Shown here piece after piece: positions 24,757 to 33,943 of a stretch of 54,106 nucleotides of DNA; the stretch's first letter is position 1; each line of letters starts with the position of its first letter. Source of the DNA: Ignavibacteriota bacterium (lineage in GTDB: Bacteria > Bacteroidota > Ignavibacteria > UBA10030); assembly GCA_003142475.1 (NCBI GenBank), contig PLMK01000023.1, forward strand, positions 1 to 54,106, given 5' to 3'. The notes below the pieces were generated by a model, which did not search any database, was not told the DNA's origin, and worked only from the letters and a program-made list of their open reading frames with translations. The position numbers were made by a program, and so were the translations under genes.

Positions 24757-26405
24757 AGAAGTATCTTACGGATAAAGTAGGTGGAGCACTCAAATCACTT
24801 TCGTACGACGGCATAACAAAGTTGACATTTGAGAAGCCGAAGGATGAGACGCACGGCGATATTACAACTAATATAGCAATGCTATTAGCGAAGTCGGTAA
24901 AGAAAAATCCGCGTGTGGTAGCGCAGGAAATTATTGGCAAACTTGAAGTAGATCCGAAATATGTTTCAAAAGTTGAAATTGCTGGGCCAGGTTTTATTAA
25001 TTTTCGTTTTACGGATGAATTCTACACTGCACAAATTGGCAACATCCTCAAACATGCAGAATCATTTGGGAAAATAAATATTGGCAACGGTAAGAAAACG
25101 CAGGTGGAGTATGTTAGCGCAAATCCGACCGGACCATTAAGTGTTGGTCATGGCCGTCAAGCGGCGGTTGGAGATACGATAGCAAATCTGCTTGAGTGGA
25201 CGGGACACGATGTGACCCGTGAATATTATTATAATAATGCAGGTCGCCAGATGCGTATGCTTGCAGAATCAACTTATGCACGTTATCGGCAGTTGTTCGA
25301 TTCTTCATATATATTTCCAGAGGATGGTTATCAAGGCGATTATATCTGTAAAATTGCAGATGATTTAAAGAAAGATCGCGGTGATTCTATCGTTGCAATG
25401 CCATCAGAAGAAGCTTTGACAATATGTAAAGAATTTGCGGAACAGGAATTATTTGGGGCAATTAAAAAAGTACTGGCGCGGATGGGCGTTGTGCATGATG
25501 TTTTTTTCAATGAAGATTCGCTTTATAAAAGCGGAAAGATTGAAGAAGTGATTACAGAATTTCGCAATAAAGGACTAGCGTACGATCAGGATGGTGCCGT
25601 TTGGTTGAAAACAAGTGCACTAGGCCTTGATCAAGATCGCGTTATTGTCAAGTCCACCGGTGAACCGACATATCGTTTACCTGATATTGCGTATCATCGT
25701 GAAAAGTTCAGACGTGGCTTCGAACTCATTGTAGATGTTTTCGGGGCAGATCACATTGCTACAATTCCGGATGTCCTTGCTGGTGTAAAAGCGCTTGGTT
25801 ACGATCCTGAAAAAGTGAAGGTTGTCATTCACCAATTTGTAACGCTTATGCGCGATGGCGAACAAGTGAAGATGTCCAAGCGGCTTGCGAACTTTGTTAC
25901 ACTTGATGAATTGATAGACGAAGTAGGGTCAGATGCAGTACGCTTCTTCTTTTTAATGCGTTCTACGTCCAGTCATCTGGAATTCGATTTGAATCTCGCA
26001 AAAGAGCAATCGGAAAAAAACCCGGTTTATTATTTACAATATGCTCATGCCCGAATTGCCAGCATTCTTCGTTTTGCGGAAGAACAAGGAACATTTAACA
26101 TGGCGGATATTTCCACAGGCATCGATTATAGTTTGCTCAAAGGACCGACTGAAATCGCGCTGACCAAACTGCTCCTTGATTTTCCCGAGACTATTGAATC
26201 CTGTGCGATGCATTTTGAACCGCATCGACTGACGACGTATTTGCAGGATATAGCAGCCGCATTTCATAGGTTTTATCACGAACACCGCATTGTCATCCCC
26301 GAGTTGGATATTGCAAAAGCACGGCTTGTGCTCTGTCTTGCCGCGAAAACAGTACTCGCCAATGGATGCGCCATTCTTGGTATTACTGCCCCTGAGCGGA
26401 TGTAA
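24753..26405 (+). CDS. argS: arginine-tRNA ligase
   Basis: ArgS charges tRNA-Arg. The 550-residue class I synthetase has the N-terminal Add1 domain (about residues 1-85), then the HIGH-type motif ANPTGPLSVGHGRQAAVGD (about 120-138). The KMSK motif appears as VKMSKRLANFVTLDEL (about 371-386), and the DALR anticodon domain occupies about 430-550 and ends with ...GITAPERM, the usual ArgS C-terminus. I chose ATG 24753, overlapping the rsfS stop; a start at 24636 would add 39 unrelated residues in another gene. The ~235 bases that follow (26406-26640) show no clear gene or terminator and separate it from the polysaccharide locus. Confidence 0.96.
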   Translation: MKKYLTDKVGGALKSLSYDGITKLTFEKPKDETHGDITTNIAMLLAKSVKKNPRVVAQEIIGKLEVDPKYVSKVEIAGPGFINFRFTDEFYTAQIGNILKHAESFGKINIGNGKKTQVEYVSANPTGPLSVGHGRQAAVGDTIANLLEWTGHDVTREYYYNNAGRQMRMLAESTYARYRQLFDSSYIFPEDGYQGDYICKIADDLKKDRGDSIVAMPSEEALTICKEFAEQELFGAIKKVLARMGVVHDVFFNEDSLYKSGKIEEVITEFRNKGLAYDQDGAVWLKTSALGLDQDRVIVKSTGEPTYRLPDIAYHREKFRRGFELIVDVFGADHIATIPDVLAGVKALGYDPEKVKVVIHQFVTLMRDGEQVKMSKRLANFVTLDELIDEVGSDAVRFFFLMRSTSSHLEFDLNLAKEQSEKNPVYYLQYAHARIASILRFAEEQGTFNMADISTGIDYSLLKGPTEIALTKLLLDFPETIESCAMHFEPHRLTTYLQDIAAAFHRFYHEHRIVIPELDIAKARLVLCLAAKTVLANGCAILGITAPERM

Positions 26406-26640
26406 AGTAAAGCGTTGACATTCATAAATTATTTCTGTAGTTTTTCCTCAACAAAAATTAATAAAAGGTTATCGAATCCTTCCATTGTTACTGCGTTCGT
26501 AGTACTTCTGGTATTATTTTGAATGTTCAGATTCGCCTCTGAATTGGTGAGTTACGTTTTTACTTCATTAAGATAAAGTGTATTCAGGTACTCTGTTTTG
26601 AAATGCGGGCATTCTTTTGTAGATTTATACAGGAATTGTA

Positions 26641-27120
26641 ATGATGAACTTTAAGAATGGTATTATTCAAGACGTAATTATCTGCGATTTGACGAAATAT
26701 CAAGATAATCGCGGCTGGCTGATGGAATTGTTCCGGAACGATGTAATTTCGGAAGAATTTCTTCCCGCTATGTCGTACATCTCGCAGACAGAACCAGGTG
26801 TTGCACGTGGACCGCACGAACACAAAGATCAGGCAGATTTATTTTGTTTTATTGGGCCTTCCACATTTCGGTTGTATTTATGGGATACGCGGAAATCTTC
26901 GCCTACAGTTGGTTATAGGATGGTTCTTGATGCCGGAGAACATAAACCGCAAGCAGTGATCGTTCCGGCAGGCATCGTCCATGCCTATAAAAATATAGAA
27001 TCAAAACCGGGGTGGGTCATTAACCTCCCGAACAAATTGTATGCAGGTAAAGGACGCAAAGATGCTGTTGATGAGCTTCGATATGAAAGCGATCCCAATT
27101 CACCTTATCAATTGGATTAA
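26641..27120 (+). CDS. RmlC-like cupin, dTDP-4-dehydrorhamnose 3,5-epimerase family
   Basis: The 159-residue protein is a single cupin of the RmlC type: NRGWLMELFRND near residues 22-33, then VARGPHEHKDQADLF near 55-69 in place of the RmlC RGLHFQ stretch, and VPAGIVHAYKNIE near 112-124. The region where true RmlC has its catalytic tyrosine (about 130-140) reads GWVINLPNKLYAGKG. It is thus uncertain whether it does the full 3,5-epimerisation or a single epimerisation or ketoisomerisation. It is followed after six bases by rfbB, so it most likely acts on the dTDP-4-keto-6-deoxyglucose made there. rmlA and rmlD are not in the window. Confidence 0.75.
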   Translation: MMNFKNGIIQDVIICDLTKYQDNRGWLMELFRNDVISEEFLPAMSYISQTEPGVARGPHEHKDQADLFCFIGPSTFRLYLWDTRKSSPTVGYRMVLDAGEHKPQAVIVPAGIVHAYKNIESKPGWVINLPNKLYAGKGRKDAVDELRYESDPNSPYQLD

Positions 27121-27126
27121 CTCTTA

Positions 27127-28158
27127 ATGAATCTTCTTGTGACAGGCGGCGCAGGTTTCATAGGCAGTAATTTTGTTCGGTATATTCTGGATAAATATCC
27201 TGAGTATCGCGTTATCAATCTTGATAAATTAACCTATGCAGGCAATCTTGAGAACTTAACCGGCGTCGAAAAGGATCCACGTTATGCTTTTGAGAAAGGC
27301 GACATCTGCGATAAAACCAGAGTGCAGATGTGCATAGTTCGATATGAGATTGATGCTATTGTCCATTTTGCAGCGGAGTCGCATGTTGATCGAAGTATTC
27401 TTGGCGCATCGGAATTTGTACAGACGAATATAGCAGGCACGAATGTTCTGTTGGAAGTTGTTAAGGAAATGAGGATTAAACGGTTCCTGCAAGTCTCCAC
27501 AGACGAAGTATACGGGTCGCTTGGTGCTACAGGATTATTCACGGAAGAAACATCGTTGCACCCTAATAGCCCATATTCAGCAAGTAAGGCTTCTGCAGAT
27601 ATGCTTGCGTTGGCATACCATCATACTTTCGATTTGCCGATTGTTGTAACGCGCTGTTCGAACAATTACGGCCCATATCAATTTCCGGAGAAGTTAATTC
27701 CGTTGATGATTGCGAATGCACTGAACGATAAGCCGTTGCCAGTATATGGGGATGGAATGAATGTGCGTGATTGGTTGCACGTGAAAGATCATTGCACGGC
27801 GATCGATACGGTGTTCCACCGGGGTCGGGTAGGAGAAGTGTATAATGTAGGAGGGAACAACGAGAAGCCGAATATTGAAATCGTTAAACTCATTTTACAA
27901 AATCTCAATAAACCGGAATCACTCATCACCTACGTGAAAGATCGCCTAGGACATGATCGGAGGTATGCGATTGATTCAAGCAAGATTCAAAATGAGCTTA
28001 GCTGGACTCCATCATACACGTTTGAGCGCGGGATTGCAGAGACAGTAAAATGGTACACTAGCAACAAACAATGGTGGGAACGGATTATAAGCGGTGAATA
28101 CCAGAAATATTATCAAATGTTGTATGGTGGCAGAGAAGTGGTAAAAAAGATGGAGTGA
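27127..28158 (+). CDS. rfbB: dTDP-glucose 4,6-dehydratase
   Basis: RfbB converts dTDP-glucose into dTDP-4-keto-6-deoxyglucose, the branch point to dTDP-rhamnose and other deoxysugars. The 343-residue SDR has the NAD motif [12 protein letters not shown] (about residues 6-17), [12 protein letters not shown], and AESHVDRSI (about 84-92). It also has the substrate and catalytic segment [10 protein letters not shown] (about 124-133) and YSASKASAD (about 152-160) with the catalytic Tyr and Lys. [20 protein letters not shown] is the family hallmark. The upstream cupin ends six bases earlier. The locus lacks rmlA, so dTDP-glucose must come from elsewhere in the genome. Confidence 0.94.
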   Translation: MNLLVTGGAGFIGSNFVRYILDKYPEYRVINLDKLTYAGNLENLTGVEKDPRYAFEKGDICDKTRVQMCIVRYEIDAIVHFAAESHVDRSILGASEFVQTNIAGTNVLLEVVKEMRIKRFLQVSTDEVYGSLGATGLFTEETSLHPNSPYSASKASADMLALAYHHTFDLPIVVTRCSNNYGPYQFPEKLIPLMIANALNDKPLPVYGDGMNVRDWLHVKDHCTAIDTVFHRGRVGEVYNVGGNNEKPNIEIVKLILQNLNKPESLITYVKDRLGHDRRYAIDSSKIQNELSWTPSYTFERGIAETVKWYTSNKQWWERIISGEYQKYYQMLYGGREVVKKME

Positions 28159-28252
28159 TGAGTTGTCAAAAAAACGGGATGAAGTTGACTATGCCCAAAT
28201 TGGAAATGCCCGGAAGTTATAGGTGGTCAAGCACGATGGTGCGAATTACCTC

Positions 28253-28280
28253 TTGTCTAAAGTGAAGATATGTATACAAT
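28253..28280 (+). promoter_or_regulatory. possible sigma-70-type promoter for the export gene
   Basis: TTGTCT at 28253-28258 and TACAAT at 28275-28280 are separated by 16 bases, 29 bases before the ATG of the exporter gene. The -10 box is good and the -35 box has four of six bases. It lies in the ~150-base gap after rfbB. Confidence 0.4.
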
Positions 28281-28309
28281 TCCGCAAGGAATGAACTCAT
28301 TAACTAGAA

Positions 28310-30031
28310 ATGGTAAAAATGATGAAAGAAACGCATTCACTATTCCAAGAAAAGAAAATATTAATCGGTGTGTTCGTCTTTTGCTTGATGACGAGTATAT
28401 CTTCTGCTCAATGGATGACGAATACAAAGAAAGATGTGACAGACTCGAAGACAGATTTATTGGACGCAAAACCAGATCTGAAGAGTATGTTACAGACACC
28501 TTCAACCATCGCACCGGCGTTAGAAGGACCTGTTGATCCAGATAAATATTTTGTGGGCCCATCAGATGTGTTTTCTGTGAATATATGGTTGAGTCTACCT
28601 ATTAATTTTTCTGTTACTGTGACCCCTGAAGGGACACTCATTGTTCCGACAGTAGGAGAAATTCGAGTTGCAGATTGCACGTTACGAGAAGCGAAGAAAA
28701 GAGTGATAGAGGAAATTAAAAAGAAATATCAAACTGGTGTAGCGTCTGTTACGCTCATTAGTCCAAGACAAATAATCGTGACGGTTACTGGAATGGTTCG
28801 AAATCCAGGCAAATATGTGGTGTATGCCACGGACAGGGTTGATAAAGCTATAGCTATGGCTGATAGAGTACAAAAAGATCAGATAGTCGAAAATACTGAA
28901 GAATGGTGGCAGAAAATACTGCATGAGGGCCAACAATCCAAGCGAAATATTCATCTTACCAGGCGAACCGGAGAGAATTTACGTGTTGATATACTGCGTT
29001 ATTATGCTACGCAATATGATCAATTGAATCCCTTGCTTCGCGAGGGCGACGAAATATTTGTTCCTCGAGTGGATATGAAAAAAAGCGTATTTGGAGTGTA
29101 TGGCGGTGTTAATGTACAGGGTAGTTTTGAATTAGTGGACGGAGACAGTCTGCTTGATGCTATTAAATTAGCTTATGGCTTTACTGTCCGCGCCCAAATG
29201 GATAGTATAGGATTGTATCGGTATAATGGGCAAACGAATGATCAAATCTTTACCAATTACGATTTTAATCAAGTCAAGCATGGTTCACGCAATAATATCA
29301 AACTAATTCCTGGTGATCGTATCGTCGTCAAAGAACATGTGGATATGCGTGAAGATTACAAGGTGTATATTGAAGGCGAAGTAAAATTTCCTGGTTTTTA
29401 TCCCATCGCGAAAGACAGTACAAAACTTTCTGTCACTTTAAAAATGGCAGGTGGATTTACAGAATATGCATCTCTTCCTTCGGCTCAAGTTTATCGCGGG
29501 ACAATATCGTGGCAAGAATTAGAGATCGAGCGGCTTTTAAGTTTACGTGGAAATATATCACAGGAGGATAGCGCATATTATCTTCTTGAAACCGAACTGC
29601 GAACAAAACGTCAAGTAGTTAATGTCGATTTTAAAAAATTGTTTGTCAATAACGATCCTTCTGAAGATATCTATATGAAAAACGGTGATGTTGTATCCAT
29701 ACCCTCGATTCTCCGGACAATTTACATTTTCGGTCAGGTCGTCAATCCCGGTAATGTACCGTTTATTTCTGGGATGGATTACCAATATTATATTCAGAAA
29801 TGCGGTGGTTTTACTGAAAATGCTAGAACGAGTGACGTCATGATTATCAAAAGAGCAACCCGTCAATGGTTGTCTCCCAAGGAAACAAAAGTTGAAGAGG
29901 GTGATTATGTGTGGGTGCCAAAAGAACCCCAACGTACTTTTGCATATTGGATGAATATTTTCAACCAGACTGCTGCTGTAGTTACAGCGGCAGTGAGTAT
30001 TGCACTGTTGGCGGTTCAGTTGAACAAATGA
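28310..30031 (+). CDS. polysaccharide export outer-membrane protein, SLBB domains (Wza-like)
   Basis: The 573-residue protein has a signal peptide (hydrophobic residues about 16-33, ending SSAQW), then the Poly_export domain at about 75-160, where VDPDKYFVGPSDVFSVNIW begins. Several SLBB-type beta-grasp repeats follow, at about 160-260, 270-370 and 470-530, each with motifs such as VTGMVRNPGKYVV, IEGEVKFPGFYPI and IFGQVVNPGNVPFI. The C-terminus has one hydrophobic helix (about 550-570). Wza-type proteins form the outer-membrane channel of Wzx/Wzy capsule or exopolysaccharide export. At 573 residues it is longer than Wza (~380) and closer to the longer exporters of Bacteroidota. A Wzz-like gene follows. 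Confidence 0.87.
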   Translation: MVKMMKETHSLFQEKKILIGVFVFCLMTSISSAQWMTNTKKDVTDSKTDLLDAKPDLKSMLQTPSTIAPALEGPVDPDKYFVGPSDVFSVNIWLSLPINFSVTVTPEGTLIVPTVGEIRVADCTLREAKKRVIEEIKKKYQTGVASVTLISPRQIIVTVTGMVRNPGKYVVYATDRVDKAIAMADRVQKDQIVENTEEWWQKILHEGQQSKRNIHLTRRTGENLRVDILRYYATQYDQLNPLLREGDEIFVPRVDMKKSVFGVYGGVNVQGSFELVDGDSLLDAIKLAYGFTVRAQMDSIGLYRYNGQTNDQIFTNYDFNQVKHGSRNNIKLIPGDRIVVKEHVDMREDYKVYIEGEVKFPGFYPIAKDSTKLSVTLKMAGGFTEYASLPSAQVYRGTISWQELEIERLLSLRGNISQEDSAYYLLETELRTKRQVVNVDFKKLFVNNDPSEDIYMKNGDVVSIPSILRTIYIFGQVVNPGNVPFISGMDYQYYIQKCGGFTENARTSDVMIIKRATRQWLSPKETKVEEGDYVWVPKEPQRTFAYWMNIFNQTAAVVTAAVSIALLAVQLNK

Positions 30032-30165
30032 CTTTTAAATCATTCCTCATAGATCTTGAGAACACCTAGGTAACGCAAGAAGAGCCTGCGTTCAAGAATG
30101 CGGTGAAGACTGAGTAAAGAGTAGGATAAGGCGTTGTCAATGATAGTCAAAGAAAGTGAATAGAT

Positions 30166-31248
30166 GTGACAAAAAATAAAAATTTTGATAATTCTCCGAT
30201 GGATATACAAATGGGACAACAACAGAGATCGTTTCTTGAATTGATCTTAAGCTTTTTTAATACGCTGAATGCTCATGCAAAGAAAGTGTGGATGTACAGG
30301 AAACAATTATTCATCGTTAATGGAATCATTCTCGTACTTACGACGCTCATCCTTTTCTTTGTCGTAAAACCGTATTTCCAAAGCAATATTTTTATCATGC
30401 CTGACTATGGAAACAAGACTTCGGATTTAATGTCACAATTTTCCGGGCTTGCATCTCTGGCTGGAGTTAATGTCAATGACAATTCTTCAACGCTCCTGTA
30501 CCAGACTATCATCACGAGTGAAACGGTGATGTCCGATGCTATTTATCAACAATATCAAACCAAAGTGTACAAGGATCCCGTCAATCTGATACAATATTTT
30601 GCGCTCGAACCAGACGAATCGCTCCCTGACAGTGTCCAGAAACGAAAGTTGTTTTTAAAGATGTATAAAAAACTCACGAAAGAATTGATCGAGGCGGATT
30701 ACGACAGACAAACAAAGATCCTTTCGATTATGGCAGAAATGCCCGAATCGGATTTATCTGCGGAAGTCGCCAATACCTTGGTTGTATCGTTGGATAAATA
30801 TGTACGAACACAGCGAAAATCTTACGCAACGGAACAACGAAAATATTTGGAGGCACGCGTAAAACAGGTGAAAGACACGTTGACTGATTGCGAGGAGAGT
30901 TTGAAAAGATTCCGAGAAAAGAACAGACAAATTTTACAATCGCCCGAACAGCAGCTGGAACAGGCAAGATTGGTTCGGAATTTTGAAATTCAACAAACTA
31001 TCTACAGCGAATTAATTAAACAGCTTGAGCTCATAAAATTACAGGAGATTAAAGATACGCCGGTGGTGAACGTTTGTGAATATGCAAAAGAACCGGTGCT
31101 GAAAACCGGGCCTCCCCGGGTATTAATTATCATTTGTATACTTTTATGTTCTTTTATTATATCCAGTGGATGGATTCTCTCTCGAGATAAAATAAGGCAA
31201 GGGTGGATGCAGATGCGGGCAGGGTCGAAGGCGCAAGGAGACTCTTGA
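30166..31248 (+). CDS. Wzz-like chain-length determinant protein
   Basis: The 360-residue protein has the Wzz topology: a transmembrane segment at about residues 48-67, a large periplasmic domain, a coiled-coil stretch at about 215-300 rich in Glu, Lys, Gln and Arg, and a second transmembrane segment at about 322-345. The first membrane segment is followed by KPYFQSNIFIMPDYG, like the Wzz domain start. There is no cytoplasmic kinase domain, so it is not a full Wzc. The start is GTG at 30166; an ATG at 30199 is possible. It likely sets polymer length together with the Wzy-type protein at 36607. A gap of 134 bases upstream shows no terminator. Confidence 0.8.
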   Translation: MTKNKNFDNSPMDIQMGQQQRSFLELILSFFNTLNAHAKKVWMYRKQLFIVNGIILVLTTLILFFVVKPYFQSNIFIMPDYGNKTSDLMSQFSGLASLAGVNVNDNSSTLLYQTIITSETVMSDAIYQQYQTKVYKDPVNLIQYFALEPDESLPDSVQKRKLFLKMYKKLTKELIEADYDRQTKILSIMAEMPESDLSAEVANTLVVSLDKYVRTQRKSYATEQRKYLEARVKQVKDTLTDCEESLKRFREKNRQILQSPEQQLEQARLVRNFEIQQTIYSELIKQLELIKLQEIKDTPVVNVCEYAKEPVLKTGPPRVLIIICILLCSFIISSGWILSRDKIRQGWMQMRAGSKAQGDS

Positions 31249-31310
31249 TGTAATATCTGTTTAGATCAATAATGGTTATTTTGTCTTTATCAATTGACCA
31301 ATAGAAAACT

Positions 31311-32612
31311 ATGAAAGACACATTACTTAAAAAAATTGAAACAAAGAATTATACCGTCGGTGTAGTGGGGATGGGATATGTGGGCCTGCCGCTTGTTCTC
31401 TGCTTTGTCGAAAAGGGTATTCGAGCAATTGGAATTGATATTGATCAATCGAAGGTGGATGTTCTTGCGAACGGCAGATCATATATTAAACATATTCTTG
31501 CTGAACGTGTTCAAAACGCGATTACTTCACGCCTTTTTACCCCGACCACTGATTTTTCCAAAGTGAGTGAATGCGATGCAATTCTCATCGCTGTTCCCAC
31601 TCCTCTGAATAAAAATCGTGAACCTGAGTTGCAGTATATTGTTGCGACGTGTGAATCGATGTACCCCTATATTCGGAAAGGACAACTTATTGTTTTGGAA
31701 TCCTCGACCTATCCAGGTACCACAGATGAACTGGTCGTTCCCATACTGGAAAAAAGCGGATTCAAAGTCAATCGCGATTTTTTTGTCGGGTTTTCGCCAG
31801 AACGAGAAGATCCCAATAATAAGGATTATCGTACAGAAACAATTCCTAAAGTGATTGGTGCAACCTCGCAGGATAGCTTGGCTGTTGCAGAAAAACTTTA
31901 TCAACAGGTGGTCATAAAAACAGTACCAGTGTCTTCCACGCGTGTTGCCGAAGCAACAAAATTAATGGAAAACATTTTCAGATCTGTCAATATTGCACTG
32001 GTGAATGAATTAAAAATTACCTTTATGAAAATGGGCATCGACGTCTGGGAAGTTATCGAAGCTGCAAGAACAAAACCATTTGGGTTTATGCCCTTTTATC
32101 CGGGTCCAGGACTCGGCGGACATTGTATTCCCATTGATCCCTTCTATCTGACATGGAAAGCAAGAGAATATGGATTGCATACTCGGTTTATAGAATTAGC
32201 TGGTGAAATTAATACCGCCATGCCGGATTTTGTCGTTCACAGAGTCATAGAGGTCCTGAATGGATTTGGAAAATCCTTAAAAGGAGCAAAGATTCTCATC
32301 CTCGGTCTTGCCTATAAAGCTAATGTAGACGACGATCGGGAATCTCCAAGTTATCATTTGTTAAGTAAGCTGGAAGCCTTAGGTGCATCCGTTCAGTATA
32401 ATGATCCCTATATTCCAGTGATACGTCCGACAAGAGAATTCCCTGACTATGCTGGAAGAACATCAAAAGAAATATCAACAGGCTATGATTTATTTCTGAT
32501 TGCGACACCGCATGATGAGTACAAAAAAATGGATCTAACCCAATTCAACACTCCTATCGTAGATACAAGGAATCTTGTGCGCATAAATTCCCCTCTCATA
32601 TTTAAAGCCTAA
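31311..32612 (+). CDS. nucleotide sugar dehydrogenase, UDP-GlcNAc 6-dehydrogenase type (WbpA/TviB-like)
   Basis: This 433-residue enzyme oxidises C6 of a UDP-sugar to the uronic acid with two NAD. It has the Rossmann motif VVGMGYVGLPLVL (about residues 18-30). The catalytic segment is GPGLGGHCIPIDPFYLTWKA, in which cysteine 272 is the thioester nucleophile, followed by the C-terminal UDP-binding domain (about 320-433). The reading GHCIPIDPFYL rather than GHCIAVDPWF points to the WbpA/TviB group acting on UDP-GlcNAc rather than the WecC group on UDP-ManNAc. The next gene, two bases after the stop, is a UDP-GlcNAc 2-epimerase, so a ManNAcA- or GlcNAcA-type sugar is expected. Confidence 0.88.
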   Translation: MKDTLLKKIETKNYTVGVVGMGYVGLPLVLCFVEKGIRAIGIDIDQSKVDVLANGRSYIKHILAERVQNAITSRLFTPTTDFSKVSECDAILIAVPTPLNKNREPELQYIVATCESMYPYIRKGQLIVLESSTYPGTTDELVVPILEKSGFKVNRDFFVGFSPEREDPNNKDYRTETIPKVIGATSQDSLAVAEKLYQQVVIKTVPVSSTRVAEATKLMENIFRSVNIALVNELKITFMKMGIDVWEVIEAARTKPFGFMPFYPGPGLGGHCIPIDPFYLTWKAREYGLHTRFIELAGEINTAMPDFVVHRVIEVLNGFGKSLKGAKILILGLAYKANVDDDRESPSYHLLSKLEALGASVQYNDPYIPVIRPTREFPDYAGRTSKEISTGYDLFLIATPHDEYKKMDLTQFNTPIVDTRNLVRINSPLIFKA

Positions 32613-32614
32613 GG

Positions 32615-33715
32615 ATGAAAAAATTTATTTCAGTCGTAGGTGCGCGGCCTAATTTTATGAAGGCTGCCCCTCTCCATAAAGCATTACTACACAATCGCGA
32701 TCGCGTACAGCATTTGATTTGCCATACAGGACAGCATTATGATGAAAAGATGTCCAGGATATTTTTCGAAGAGCTAGAGTTGCCAAAACCGGATTTTTAT
32801 CTTGGTGTGGGCTCGGGTACTCATGCTGAACAGACCGCAAAAGTGTTGATCGAGTTTGAACAAGTGGTTTTACAGGAAAAACCGGATCTCGTTATAGTGT
32901 ACGGTGATGTCAATTCGACACTTGCCTGCAGTTTGGTTGCCTCAAAATTAGGCATTAAGATTGCCCATGTCGAAGCAGGATTACGGAGCAATGATAGAAG
33001 TATGCCTGAGGAGATCAATAGAATCGTGACGGACGTACTTTCCGATTACTGCTTCGTATCAGAAAAGAGCGGAGTGGATAATCTCTTGCACGAAGGTGTG
33101 TCGGCTCAAAAAATTTTTCTCGTCGGCAATGTTATGATTGATAGCGTCTTGCATTATCTTCCAAAGACAGAACACTCGGCAATATTATCGGTTCTCGGAC
33201 TCAAAAAGGATGATTTTATTTTAGTCACTATTCATCGTCCAAGCAATGTTGACTCAAAGAAGAGTTTACAAGATATTCTTGCTATGTTAAATGTCCTTTC
33301 GGAGAAATATCCCGTCGTCTTTCCCGTTCATCCAAGAACAAAAAAGAATATCAATACCTATGGATTATCGGAATACATTGCGAATAATGTCTTGATGATA
33401 GAACCTTTGGGCTATATTGATTTTCTCGCATTGATGAAATATTCTAAGCTGATTGTTACAGACAGTGGAGGTATTCAAGAAGAAACCACGTACTTGAATA
33501 TTCAGTGCGTGACGACACGCGACAATACAGAGCGCCCCATTACGATAGAAGTCGGCACGAATCATTTAGTAGGAACGAATTGGGGAAAAGTTCAAGAAGT
33601 TTCTCTTGAAATATTAAATGGAATGAAAAAAAATGGTTCCATACCAAAGCTGTGGGATGGTCTTGCAAGCGAGCGGATCGTTGATGTTCTGCTAGGATCG
33701 TTGGCCTATCGTTAA
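32615..33715 (+). CDS. wecB: UDP-N-acetylglucosamine 2-epimerase (non-hydrolysing)
   Basis: This 366-residue GT-B-like enzyme interconverts UDP-GlcNAc and UDP-ManNAc or their derivatives. Family marks: VVGARPNFMKAAPL (about residues 7-20), HTGQHYDEKMS (about 37-47), VYGDVNSTLA (about 94-103) and HVEAGLRSNDRSMPEEINR (about 117-135). Others are TIHRPSNVD (about 206-214) and DSGGIQEE (about 284-291). It directly follows the dehydrogenase. A second, clearly different copy lies at 44004, so the locus holds two. Whether this copy acts before or after the dehydrogenase (WecB- or WbpI-like) cannot be settled by eye. The 228 bases that follow (33716-33943) hold no gene I can support. Confidence 0.88.
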   Translation: MKKFISVVGARPNFMKAAPLHKALLHNRDRVQHLICHTGQHYDEKMSRIFFEELELPKPDFYLGVGSGTHAEQTAKVLIEFEQVVLQEKPDLVIVYGDVNSTLACSLVASKLGIKIAHVEAGLRSNDRSMPEEINRIVTDVLSDYCFVSEKSGVDNLLHEGVSAQKIFLVGNVMIDSVLHYLPKTEHSAILSVLGLKKDDFILVTIHRPSNVDSKKSLQDILAMLNVLSEKYPVVFPVHPRTKKNINTYGLSEYIANNVLMIEPLGYIDFLALMKYSKLIVTDSGGIQEETTYLNIQCVTTRDNTERPITIEVGTNHLVGTNWGKVQEVSLEILNGMKKNGSIPKLWDGLASERIVDVLLGSLAYR

Positions 33716-33943
33716 TTCGTTTGACCATTTATTTGTTGCCATTTCTAAATACTATGAGGTGTTTGCTAAACATAATCAGACATGAAGCCAATACATCGAC
33801 GAAACCCTGGGCCGTGACAACCCAGGCTGAAAATCTCTCCTGTCCGTTGCGGTCGTTATCGATGAACTCGCACATGGCCAATGATGTCGCGCTCCCTAAC
33901 AATCCATGAATTATAATGATCGTCCATATTGTGCATCGTTCCA

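Noticed and set aside
26415-26443. TTGACA with a possible -10 box 17 bases later (TAGTTT)
   Set aside because: The -10 box has only three of six bases and the next gene starts about 200 bases away.
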